DNA from: Candidatus Cloacimonadota bacterium
GTDB lineage: Bacteria; Cloacimonadota; Cloacimonadia; Cloacimonadales; WRIO01
NCBI GenBank assembly: GCA_023230175.1
Contig: JALNXV010000099.1
Coordinates: forward strand, 1 to 10,335
Direction of reading: 5' to 3'
DNA length: 10,335 nt
Position 1 is the stretch's first letter, and each line of letters opens with the position of its first letter. Position numbers and translations under genes: made by a program. Below the pieces are notes generated by a model. That model made no database searches, was not told the DNA's origin, and saw only the letters and a program-made list of their open reading frames with translations. Below are positions 1-7,049 of this stretch, one piece after another.

Positions 1-480
1 CTTGTAACTTCAACAATATTTTGCTTATTTGGCTTAACGGGTAAAATCATTTCTGCAAGTGTTTCTGATTCATTAATTTGCTTATCTATAAATAGATTAC
101 TACCAACACCGCTTTTATCTGAACTTATTTCTGTATTTTGAACAAGAGTATCTACCTTAACATTAGTTGCCATCTTATTATTAGTTTGAAGATTAGCATT
201 TCTTGTAACTTCAACAATATTTTGCTTATTTGGCTTAACGGGTAAAATCATTTCTGCAAGTGTTTCTGATTCATTAATGAGCTTATTAATAAATTGATTA
301 CTACCAACACTGGCTTTATCGGAACTTACTTCTGTATTTTGACCAAGGGTATCTACCTTAACATTAGTTGCCATCTTATTATTAGTTTGGGGATTTGCAT
401 TTTGTACTACTTCAACAGTGTTTTGCTTGTTTGACTTAACGGGTAAAATCATTTCAGAAATAGAATTTGATTGATTTACG
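1..480. repeat. In-frame 201-bp tandem repeat inside the FliK-like gene
   Basis: The segment 1-201 recurs at 202-402, and a diverged copy begins at 403 and fades by about 455-480. The anchor TTCAAC occurs at 9, 210 and 411, giving a period of exactly 201 bp (67 codons). By my hand alignment the two full copies differ at about 15 of 201 positions; bases 1-77 and 202-278 are identical. On the coding strand each unit contains EMILPVK at residues 392, 459 and 526, followed by VEV at 405, 472 and 539, then a tract with TNNKMATNVKVDTL. The array continues beyond the window, so total copy number is unknown. The sharp identity of neighbouring copies suggests recent duplication or gene conversion. Confidence 0.95.
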
Positions 481-1628
481 ACATTTTTAGGTAATTGATT
501 AATATTGTCATTTGAATTTTTTGTATGTAACAAAATCTTACCATTTTTTTGAAAAACATTAACTTGTTGATTGTTATTATTTTCATTAATTTGATTATTT
601 ATTTTTTTTCTTTCCATTAACCTATTTTTATTTTGTTTATTATTGGAAATATCTGATTTAAATGTTAAAACATCAACTGAACGTGTAGTAGTTTCATCAT
701 TATGAACAACATACTTTTTATCCAAAAAACTCTTATCAGAAGACGTTAGCTTTGAATTAGGTTTTTTATTGAAGTCTCCATTCCCCATATTTTCTTTTAT
801 CTCAGAAAATTTTAAATACTTGCTATCTTGTTTATTTTCTTGTCTCTTACTATCAGATAACATATCGTCATTTATTTCAGATGTTTTAATTGTTTTTTGA
901 TTTAGATTATTCCGGATATTTAAAATATTTTTATTTAAACTATCATCTTGATTTTGCTGAGTAATGTTTACAGAATTAATATTTGCATTAACCTGCTTTT
1001 TTATATCAAAACTATGTTCATTGATTGAAACTTCTAAATTTATACTATTATTTATTTCTTGTTTTTCTTCATTTTTTTCAGAAAACTTTGGATTTTCAGT
1101 TTTTATAGTATTCTCTATCTCATTTATATTGGTATCAATTATGTTTAATTGAATAAATTGATTATTTATATTTTTCTTATCTTTTCCAGACAAAGATAAA
1201 CTACTTTTAGGAAGTTCTTTTTCTCCTTGATTAATCAAACGTAATTGAGATAAATTTATTTCATTATTAGAACTACCTTCTATGTTTAAAACCTTTTTTA
1301 ATGTATTTATTGATTTAAAAAAAGGAGTAACATCATACATTGTGTTATGGTCATTTACAAAGATTTCTATTTTATTTTCTGAAGCAAGATTAATTAAGTT
1401 ATTCAAACTGATTTTTTGAGGAAATTCGACTTTATTATTAATGTCTTGGTTATTTATCTTTAAGAAAATTTTATCAAAACTTTGCTTTTCTTTACTCTCC
1501 AACTCATTAGTTTTAGCACTAAAACCAAAATTATTAATTAGATTACTATTTTGTTTTCCACTTAAAATTTGGTGAGTTAAATTAGTATTCTTTTTATTAT
1601 TTGATAATTGATTTTGTAGTATCATCAT
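1..1628 (-). CDS. fliK: FliK-like flagellar hook-length control protein (3' end cut by window edge)
   Basis: An uninterrupted frame of 542 codons runs from the ATG at 1628 to the left edge with no stop, so the C-terminus is missing. The protein is strongly Asn/Lys/Ser-rich and low in complexity; I saw no Cys or Trp in my translation. A possibly folded stretch lies at about residues 60-115, followed by a long disordered-looking linker and, from about residue 385, in-frame 67-residue repeats. FliK family proteins are secreted rulers that set hook length and switch export specificity; they diverge greatly outside the C-terminal domain. The assignment rests mainly on order: fliJ, a MotE/YlxF-like gene, then this gene, as in Bacillus fliJ-ylxF-fliK. 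Two adjacent ATGs (1628 and 1625) are possible; GAGG at 1635-1632 is 3 bases from the first and 6 from the second, so 1625 may be the true start. It is already longer than the 405-residue Salmonella FliK. Confidence 0.7.
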   Translation of the reverse strand, partial: MMILQNQLSNNKKNTNLTHQILSGKQNSNLINNFGFSAKTNELESKEKQSFDKIFLKINNQDINNKVEFPQKISLNNLINLASENKIEIFVNDHNTMYDVTPFFKSINTLKKVLNIEGSSNNEINLSQLRLINQGEKELPKSSLSLSGKDKKNINNQFIQLNIIDTNINEIENTIKTENPKFSEKNEEKQEINNSINLEVSINEHSFDIKKQVNANINSVNITQQNQDDSLNKNILNIRNNLNQKTIKTSEINDDMLSDSKRQENKQDSKYLKFSEIKENMGNGDFNKKPNSKLTSSDKSFLDKKYVVHNDETTTRSVDVLTFKSDISNNKQNKNRLMERKKINNQINENNNNQQVNVFQKNGKILLHTKNSNDNINQLPKNVVNQSNSISEMILPVKSNKQNTVEVVQNANPQTNNKMATNVKVDTLGQNTEVSSDKASVGSNQFINKLINESETLAEMILPVKPNKQNIVEVTRNANLQTNNKMATNVKVDTLVQNTEISSDKSGVGSNLFIDKQINESETLAEMILPVKPNKQNIVEVT

Positions 1629-1631
1629 TAA

Positions 1632-1635
1632 CCTC
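1632..1635 (-). promoter_or_regulatory. Ribosome binding site of the FliK-like gene, overlapping the upstream stop
   Basis: GAGG on the minus strand shares its first two bases with the TGA stop of the upstream motE-like gene. It is 3 bases before the ATG at 1628 and 6 before the ATG at 1625; the latter spacing is more usual. The overlap of stop and ribosome binding site suggests translational coupling. Confidence 0.55.
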
Positions 1636-2389
1636 AATTCATTAACAATTGTGAATATTGTGTTGCAATATTAGGAGGTAAAGCAGCTAAAACTTGAGCT
1701 ACTTTTCGTTGATTCATATTTTTTAGAATATTAACTGATTTATCAGAGGGCATATTTTGCATAAGTTGAGCTATTTTTTTTGCATCCATATTATTATAAA
1801 TTCTGGCTATCTTTTTAAAATCAAGTTGTTCTTCACTATCATCCGGAGGATTTAACATAACGTCGATTTCTTCTTCCAATTTGATAATCTTAGCATTAAG
1901 ATCTTCAATAATTTTTGATTGTTCTTGCAATTGTTGATTTTTTACCTCAATAGCTTGTAATAATGTATTATTATCTCTAAGCATTAAAGACGCAGCATTT
2001 TTTAAAGAATCTACCTTTGTTGACATCACATTAAGAGTTGAGTCCATAATAGCTTGAAAATCTTTTTCATCAAGACTATTATCATCTTTTTCTGAATACA
2101 AGTCTCTAATTTTTTTAGCTAAAATTAAATAGTTTTCCTCATGCTCTTTGAGTTCAGTTTGAATTTCTCGTCTATTTAAAAAAGTTGGTTTCATACTATC
2201 AAGCATAAGGCTCAAGCTATCCACCGGTTGTTCAATAATTGTCGTATCAGCTATTAAAGAATCACCATCAATATTTTCTATCAATGATTCATCTTGTGAT
2301 CTATTCATATAAACATACCCTAACAAAAAAACATTTAAAAACATCGATATCAAGAATATGATTATATAGACTAAACCATCTTTACTCAT
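1634..2389 (-). CDS. MotE/YlxF-like membrane-anchored coiled-coil flagellar protein
   Basis: This 251-residue protein has a short N-terminus, one membrane helix at about residues 7-27 (rich in I, L, F, V), an acidic linker, a long coiled coil at about 75-178, a PPDD hinge at 181-184, and a C-terminal helical domain at 190-250. That last domain holds two similar helical motifs, around IYNNMDAKKIAQLMQNM and ILKNMNQRKVAQVLAAL, typical of the MgtE-N/MotE-type fold found in flagellar MotE and Bacillus YlxF. Such proteins are inner-membrane components next to the flagellar motor, acting as chaperones or scaffolds for the stator or export apparatus. The coding region begins at the ATG that overlaps the fliJ stop (ATGA), with AAGGA 8 bases upstream inside fliJ. 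It is followed by the FliK-like gene, the order seen around ylxF. The domain architecture is clear; the exact role here is inferred. Confidence 0.75.
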   Translation of the reverse strand: MSKDGLVYIIIFLISMFLNVFLLGYVYMNRSQDESLIENIDGDSLIADTTIIEQPVDSLSLMLDSMKPTFLNRREIQTELKEHEENYLILAKKIRDLYSEKDDNSLDEKDFQAIMDSTLNVMSTKVDSLKNAASLMLRDNNTLLQAIEVKNQQLQEQSKIIEDLNAKIIKLEEEIDVMLNPPDDSEEQLDFKKIARIYNNMDAKKIAQLMQNMPSDKSVNILKNMNQRKVAQVLAALPPNIATQYSQLLMN

Positions 2390-2841
2390 TTAAACATTCC
2401 TTCTTTAAGTCTATGATTTTGAATTGAGATTTCATCAATAAAAATTTGCTGTTCTTTATTATAAGCTTTTTTAAACTCTTCAAATTTTATTTCTTTTAAT
2501 CTTTCAAGAGCTTTTGTTTCTTTAGATTTATCCAATAATTGCTTTTTAATATTGATTTCTTTAAGTTTTAGACTACATAAAGCTTCATTAAAAGCATCCT
2601 TCTCTTTTATAAGTGACTCTATAAATTTATAATGAAGCATAATTTCAATAGAGTTTGAGATTTTAAGACTTAATTCAGAAACATTTTTTCTTTCAGCTGA
2701 AATTTTTTCAGTAGTTACAGTAATTTTTTTCTCTGTCTCATATATTTGATTTTGAATTAAAAGAAGATTTTTTTGTATAATTTTTTCTTCTATCTCTTTT
2801 ATTTCCAAAACCTTTTCTAAAGAAAACTTAAATTTTTTCAT
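2386..2841 (-). CDS. fliJ: FliJ, flagellar export chaperone / ATPase-complex stalk
   Basis: The 151-residue protein starts MKKFKFSLEKVLEIKE, the characteristic FliJ opening (K-F-x-F-x-L-x-x-V-L-x-x-K), and is predicted helical and charged throughout, consistent with the two-helix antiparallel coiled coil of FliJ. FliJ sits in the FliI ATPase ring of the flagellar type III export apparatus and links it to FlhA. Length fits the family (about 145-150). An ATG four codons further upstream (2853) is in frame, but the GAGGTG ribosome binding site at 2851-2846 lies inside those extra codons, so the start at 2841 is preferred. It is the first gene of the cluster, lies downstream of a sigma-54-type promoter, and overlaps the next gene by 4 bases. 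FliI and FliH, its usual neighbours, are not upstream. Confidence 0.85.
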   Translation of the reverse strand: MKKFKFSLEKVLEIKEIEEKIIQKNLLLIQNQIYETEKKITVTTEKISAERKNVSELSLKISNSIEIMLHYKFIESLIKEKDAFNEALCSLKLKEINIKKQLLDKSKETKALERLKEIKFEEFKKAYNKEQQIFIDEISIQNHRLKEGMFK

Positions 2842-2845
2842 CTTA

Positions 2846-2851
2846 CACCTC
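2846..2851 (-). promoter_or_regulatory. Ribosome binding site that fixes the fliJ start
   Basis: GAGGTG lies 4 bases before the ATG at 2841 and overlaps the upstream in-frame ATG at 2853. This makes the shorter 151-residue FliJ the likely product. Confidence 0.7.
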
Positions 2852-2872
2852 ATTATTTTCTATACTAAAAAT

Positions 2873-2892
2873 AATTGCAATGCTTATGCCAA
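2873..2892 (-). promoter_or_regulatory. Sigma-54 (RpoN) promoter upstream of fliJ
   Basis: Reading the minus strand, TTGGCAT is followed by AAGCA and then TTGCA. The invariant -24 GG is at 2890-2889 and the -12 GC at 2878-2877, exactly 10 bases apart, matching the established consensus TTGGCAC-N5-TTGCA closely. The expected transcription start is near 2865, leaving a leader of about 24 bases that contains the fliJ ribosome binding site. Sigma-54 control of flagellar genes is well known in many flagellated bacteria and requires an enhancer-binding protein such as FlrC/FlgR; none is encoded in the window. Confidence 0.8.
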
Positions 2893-2993
2893 TACCAAAA
2901 TCCACTATTTATCAATCGATTATAAAATCTTTAAAAAAAAGCTTGCCATAAAAACAACAAAATATTAATAGTGCCTTAAATACAAATAATAAT

Positions 2994-2998
2994 GGAGG
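2994..2998 (+). promoter_or_regulatory. Ribosome binding site that fixes the serC start
   Basis: GGAGG lies 5 bases before the ATG at 3004, an ideal spacing. It overlaps an in-frame ATG at 2992, which therefore is unlikely to be the real start. Upstream of it, TTGCCA at 2943 and TAATAG at 2966 with a 17-base spacer form a weak sigma-70-like promoter candidate for serC. Confidence 0.75.
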
Positions 2999-3003
2999 AT
3001 AGC

Positions 3004-4083
3004 ATGGAAAGAATTTATAATTTCAATGCAGGCCCGGGTGTTTTACCTGAAGACGTACTTAAAGAAGTACAAGCTGACTTATTTAATTATAAAGGTAAAG
3101 GCTTATCTGTAATGGAAATGAGCCATCGTTCCAAAGAATATCAAGAGATATTCGAAGATGCTCGTGCTACAATGAAAAGAGTATTAAATGTTGGCGATGA
3201 TTATGAAGTTTTATTTCTTGGAGGTGGAGCTCATACTCAATTCTTAATGGTTGCTATGAATTTAATCCAAGAAGGTAAAGTTGGTAACTACGTAGTTACC
3301 GGTTCATGGGCTGAAAAAGCTTATAAAGAAGCCAAAAAGATAGGCAAATTAACTCATATCGCAGCAAGCTCTGAAGATAAAAACTTTACATATCTACCTA
3401 AAACTTTTAATTTATCAGATAATGCAGCATTTTTACATTATTGTAGCAACAATACAATATTCGGTACTGAATGCCTTGACGACAGCATATTCCCAACTAA
3501 TGTTCCATTAGTATGCGATATGTCTTCTGATTTCTTATCTCATCCAATTGATACTAAAAAATATTCTCTTATTTATGCGGGAGCTCAAAAAAATATTGGT
3601 CCTGCAGGTACTACAGCAGTCATTATCCGTAAAGACATTATTGACACCTTCAATACCGGCTTACCTACAATGTTATCTTACAAAACTCATATCGATAAAG
3701 ATTCTATGTACAATACTCCTCCTACATTCCCTGTATATGTTGTAGGATTAGTCTTAAAATGGATAGAAAACAAAGGCTTAGAAAACATCAAACAAAACAA
3801 CATCAAAAAAGCCGGATTTATTTATAATGTTATTGATAACAGTGAATTCTATACCGGAACTGTAGCTAAAGAAGATCGTTCATTAATGAATGTAACCTTC
3901 AGATTACCTAATGAAGATTTAGAAGCAAAATTCATCAATGAAGCTAAAAAAATCGACATCATAGGCATTAAAGGTCACAGAAGCGTTGGTGGATGTAGAG
4001 CTTCTGTTTATAATGCTTTACCTATTAAAGCTTGTGAAGTTTTAGCTCAATTTATGGTAGATTTCGAAAAAGCAAATAAATAA
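3004..4083 (+). CDS. serC: Phosphoserine aminotransferase
   Basis: SerC is a cytoplasmic PLP enzyme that converts 3-phosphohydroxypyruvate and glutamate to O-phosphoserine and 2-oxoglutarate in serine synthesis (and can act in pyridoxal phosphate synthesis). The 359-residue length matches the family (about 360). Family signatures visible are the opening YNFNAGPGVLPE, the SHRS segment near residue 41, GGGAHTQF near 74, the PLP lysine in AGAQKNIGPAG (K196), and the C-terminal GHRSVGGCRASVYNALP at about 324-340. The start at 3004 is chosen over an ATG at 2992 because GGAGG sits between them. The gene is transcribed divergently from the flagellar cluster, has its own terminator, and appears monocistronic; serA and serB are not in the window. 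The neighbourhood gives no clue to special regulation. Confidence 0.96.
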   Translation: MERIYNFNAGPGVLPEDVLKEVQADLFNYKGKGLSVMEMSHRSKEYQEIFEDARATMKRVLNVGDDYEVLFLGGGAHTQFLMVAMNLIQEGKVGNYVVTGSWAEKAYKEAKKIGKLTHIAASSEDKNFTYLPKTFNLSDNAAFLHYCSNNTIFGTECLDDSIFPTNVPLVCDMSSDFLSHPIDTKKYSLIYAGAQKNIGPAGTTAVIIRKDIIDTFNTGLPTMLSYKTHIDKDSMYNTPPTFPVYVVGLVLKWIENKGLENIKQNNIKKAGFIYNVIDNSEFYTGTVAKEDRSLMNVTFRLPNEDLEAKFINEAKKIDIIGIKGHRSVGGCRASVYNALPIKACEVLAQFMVDFEKANK

Positions 4084-4098
4084 TATACTATTAATAGT

Positions 4099-4126
4099 AG
4101 AGACGTCAATTGACGTCTCTTTTTTT
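4099..4126 (+). terminator. Intrinsic terminator of serC
   Basis: A perfect 22-base palindrome (arms AGAGACGTCAA and TTGACGTCTCT, 4099-4120) is followed by a run of Ts to 4126, starting 15 bases after the serC stop. A shorter AT-rich palindrome (TACTATTAATAGTA, 4086-4099) directly precedes it. Confidence 0.9.
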
Positions 4127-4128
4127 AA

Positions 4129-4163
4129 TTAAAAAAAAGAGCAGATTCATTGAATCTGCTCTT
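4129..4163 (-). terminator. Intrinsic terminator of ppdK
   Basis: On the minus strand a 13-base-pair stem (4163-4151 with 4149-4137, AAGAGCAGATTCA on either strand) is followed by a run of Ts complementary to the A-tract around 4131-4138. It starts 14 bases after the ppdK stop. On the plus strand the hairpin is followed by ACTTTTT, so it may also act as a back-up for serC read-through. Confidence 0.88.
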
Positions 4164-4176
4164 ACTTTTTAATAAT

Positions 4177-6894
4177 TTATAATGCAGCTTGAGCCGCAGC
4201 AAGTCTTGCGATTGGAACTCTAAAAGGCGAACAACTTACATAATTCATACCTACTTTATGACAGAATACTACAGAAGCAGGATCTCCGCCATGTTCTCCG
4301 CATATACCAACTTTCAGATCTTTTCTTGTTGACCTTCCTCTACTTGTACCTAATTCAACAAGTTGACCTACACCTTCTTGATCAAGAGTTTGGAATGGAT
4401 CATTTGCTAATATACCGGTATTTGTATAAATAGGCAAGAATTTACCGGCATCATCTCTTGAATAACCAAAGGTCATTTGAGTTAAATCATTAGTTCCAAA
4501 TGAGAAAAATTCAGCTTTAGTAGCAATTTTATCGGCAGTTAAAGCAGCACGAGGGATTTCTATCATAGTGCCAACCATATAATCTATACGAGTATTTCTT
4601 TCAGTAAATATCTTTTCTGCAGTTTGTCTAATAATCTTTTCTTGATTTTCAAATTCAGCCAGAGTGCCAATTAATGGAACCATAATTTCAGGTTTAGCAT
4701 TGATATTTTTAGCTTTCAAATTAAGAGCTGCTTCAATAATAGCTCTTGTTTGCATTTCAGTAATTTCAGGATAAGTAATACCAAGACGGCAACCTCTATG
4801 TCCAAGCATTGGATTAAACTCGTGTAAAGCTTCAACTTTTTGACGAATCTTTTCAACGGGAATTCCCATTTCTTCAGCCATTTCTTGTTGATTTTTTTCC
4901 TCGTGAGGTACAAATTCATGTAGTGGAGGATCAAGAAGTCTTACTGTTACAGGTAAACCGTTCATTGCTTCAAAAATACCTTCAAAATCTTCTCTTTGAT
5001 ATGGTAAAATTTTATCAAGAGCTTTTCTTCTACCTGCCTCATCATCAGCAAGAATCATCTCTCTCATTGCTTTAATTCTATCTCCTTCAAAGAACATATG
5101 TTCTGTACGGCATAAGCCAATACCTTGAGCACCAAATTCTCTGGCAACTTTAGCATCTTTTGGAGAATCAGCATTTGTACGAACAAGCATTTTAGTATGT
5201 TTATCACATAATTTCATTAATTCTGCAAAATCTCCGGAAAGCTCTGGTGTTTTTGTATTCAATTTGCCTTCATAAACTTCACCGGTACTTCCATTAAGAG
5301 ATATATAATCTCCTTCTTTATATTTTTTCCCGTTTGAAGTTATTGTTCTTTCTTTGTAATTAATCTGAATTGAACCAGCTCCGGAAACACAGCATTTACC
5401 CATACCACGAGCAACAACTGCTGCATGGGAAGTCATTCCGCCGCGAGCGGTCAAGATACCTTCAGAAACATTCATACCTCTTAAATCTTCAGGAGAAGTT
5501 TCGATACGAACCAAGATGATTTTATCACCTTTTTGAGCCCATTCTTCAGCTTCATCAGCAAAGAAAACTATTCTACCTGCAGCAGCACCCGGTGATGCAG
5601 GCAAACCTTTTGCAATCGTAGTTGCAGAAGCAAGTGCTTCAGAACTAAATACAGGATGTAATAATTCGTCAAGTTTATGAGGTTCTACTCTATTTAATGC
5701 AGTTTTTTCGTCAATAAGTCCTTCTTTAAGCATTTCAACAGCGATTCTAACTTGAGAAGCACCGGTTCTTTTTCCATTACGAGTTTGAAGTAACCAAAGT
5801 TTACCATCTTCAATAGTAAACTCTAAATCTTGCATATCTTTATAATGATTTTCTAATTTATGTTGAGTTTCAAAAAGTTCTTTATAAACGGTAGGCATAA
5901 CTTCTTCAAGAGAAGGATATTTATTTTTTCTTGTATCTTCATCAATATTTTGTAATTTTGCCCATCTATGAGAACCTTCAAGGGTAATTTCTTGAGGGGT
6001 TCTGATTCCCGCAACAACATCTTCACCTTGAGCATTAACTAAAAACTCACCATTAAATATATTTTCACCGGTTGCTGCATCTCGAGAGAAAGCAACACCT
6101 GTTGCACTATTATCGCCCATATTACCAAAGACCATAGCTTGAACATTAACAGCAGTACCCCATTCTTCCGGATAGCCGTGCATTTTACGATAATAAATAG
6201 CTCTATCATTCATCCAGCTTTCAAAAACAGCATAGATCGCACCATAAAGCTGTTCCCATGGATCTGTTGGAAATTCTTTATTTAAAGTTTCTTTAACTTT
6301 TGCTTTAAATCTTTTTACCATTTCTTTAAGGTCGTCAGCGGATAGCTGAGTATCTAAATCTACGCCCTTTTCTTCTTTCATTTTTTCAATAATTTCTTCA
6401 AATGGATCATGATCTTCTTTTGATGTTGGTTTCATACCAAGAACAACATCGCCATACATTTGTACAAAACGACGATAACTATCCCAAGCAAAACGTTCAT
6501 TACCTGATTTCTTAGCTAAAGCAGATACGGTTGTATCATTTAAGCCTAAATTCAATACTGTATCCATCATTCCGGGCATAGAAACTCTTGAACCGGATCT
6601 AACAGATACTAAGAGTGGATTTTCTAAATCGCCGAATTTTTTATTCATTATTTTTTCGATATGAGCAATAGCTGCTTCTACATCATTTTTAATTAATTCA
6701 CGAACTTTATCTTTGCCTAATGAATTAAATTCTGTACAAACTTCTGTTGTAATAACGAAGCCTGCCGGCACAGGTACTCCAATTTTATTCATTTCACAAA
6801 GGTTTGCACCTTTACCGCCAAGAAGGTTTTTCATACTTGCGTCACCTTCAGCTTGACCGTTACCAAACAAATACACTCGTTTTTTGTTACTCAT
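4177..6894 (-). CDS. ppdK: Pyruvate, phosphate dikinase
   Basis: PPDK reversibly converts pyruvate, ATP and phosphate to phosphoenolpyruvate, AMP and pyrophosphate; in many anaerobes it runs glycolytically. The 905-residue length is normal for bacterial enzymes (about 875-910). Domains in order: N-terminal ATP-grasp nucleotide-binding domain (GGKGANLCEMN at about 26-36; SVRSGSRVSMPGMMDT at 97-112), central phosphohistidine domain with catalytic H490 in GGMTSHAAVVARGMG (T488 is the threonine that regulatory kinases of this family can phosphorylate), and C-terminal PEP/pyruvate TIM barrel with GLCRTEHMFF (593-602), FGTNDLTQMTFG (799-810) and catalytic C865 in GICGEHGGDP. No key residue is missing. 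The ATG at 6894 has AAGGAG 7 bases upstream. The gene has its own terminator and lies behind the terminator of the acyl-CoA dehydrogenase gene, so it is likely a single-gene unit. No PPDK regulatory protein gene is adjacent. Confidence 0.97.
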   Translation of the reverse strand: MSNKKRVYLFGNGQAEGDASMKNLLGGKGANLCEMNKIGVPVPAGFVITTEVCTEFNSLGKDKVRELIKNDVEAAIAHIEKIMNKKFGDLENPLLVSVRSGSRVSMPGMMDTVLNLGLNDTTVSALAKKSGNERFAWDSYRRFVQMYGDVVLGMKPTSKEDHDPFEEIIEKMKEEKGVDLDTQLSADDLKEMVKRFKAKVKETLNKEFPTDPWEQLYGAIYAVFESWMNDRAIYYRKMHGYPEEWGTAVNVQAMVFGNMGDNSATGVAFSRDAATGENIFNGEFLVNAQGEDVVAGIRTPQEITLEGSHRWAKLQNIDEDTRKNKYPSLEEVMPTVYKELFETQHKLENHYKDMQDLEFTIEDGKLWLLQTRNGKRTGASQVRIAVEMLKEGLIDEKTALNRVEPHKLDELLHPVFSSEALASATTIAKGLPASPGAAAGRIVFFADEAEEWAQKGDKIILVRIETSPEDLRGMNVSEGILTARGGMTSHAAVVARGMGKCCVSGAGSIQINYKERTITSNGKKYKEGDYISLNGSTGEVYEGKLNTKTPELSGDFAELMKLCDKHTKMLVRTNADSPKDAKVAREFGAQGIGLCRTEHMFFEGDRIKAMREMILADDEAGRRKALDKILPYQREDFEGIFEAMNGLPVTVRLLDPPLHEFVPHEEKNQQEMAEEMGIPVEKIRQKVEALHEFNPMLGHRGCRLGITYPEITEMQTRAIIEAALNLKAKNINAKPEIMVPLIGTLAEFENQEKIIRQTAEKIFTERNTRIDYMVGTMIEIPRAALTADKIATKAEFFSFGTNDLTQMTFGYSRDDAGKFLPIYTNTGILANDPFQTLDQEGVGQLVELGTSRGRSTRKDLKVGICGEHGGDPASVVFCHKVGMNYVSCSPFRVPIARLAAAQAAL

Positions 6895-6982
6895 AAAAGA
6901 CTCCTTTACTTATAGGATTTAATACACTTTAAATCAAATTACAAACAAACTTTTAGCTACAGATTTGTCAATGTTTTTTTGC

Positions 6983-7010
6983 AAAAAACCGGCAGTAAGT
7001 AACTGCCGGT
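6983..7010 (-). terminator. Intrinsic terminator of the acyl-CoA dehydrogenase gene
   Basis: On the minus strand ACCGGCAGT and ACTGCCGGT form a 9-base-pair GC-rich stem with a 5-base loop (7010-6988), followed by TTTTTT (6988-6983). It begins about 40 bases after the gene's stop and separates it from ppdK. Confidence 0.9.
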
Positions 7011-7049
7011 ATATTGATCAATTATCTATATAACTACCCAAAGAATTTT

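Noticed and set aside
1..480. 201-bp repeats as a CRISPR or mobile-element array
   Set aside because: The period is a multiple of three, the repeats lie in frame inside a coding sequence, and there is no spacer-repeat alternation or terminal inverted repeat.
964..1152. 62-codon plus-strand frame inside the FliK-like gene
   Set aside because: It lies opposite a continuous 542-codon frame, has no ribosome binding site, and its hydrophobic F/S/I-rich product is the expected antisense reading of Asn/Lys-rich codons.
3548..3745. Frame-shifted plus-strand frame inside serC
   Set aside because: It is a shadow of serC, which has intact active-site motifs across this region.
4716..6035. Minus-strand frames at 4716-4934 and 5853-6035 inside ppdK
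   Set aside because: Both are out-of-frame shadows of the intact ppdK reading frame, rich in L, K and I as expected from AT-rich codons.
6943..6971. TTGACA at 6971-6966 as the -35 of a ppdK promoter
   Set aside because: At 16-18 bases downstream the sequence is TTGTTT-like, not a believable -10 box. The real ppdK promoter is not clear from the sequence.
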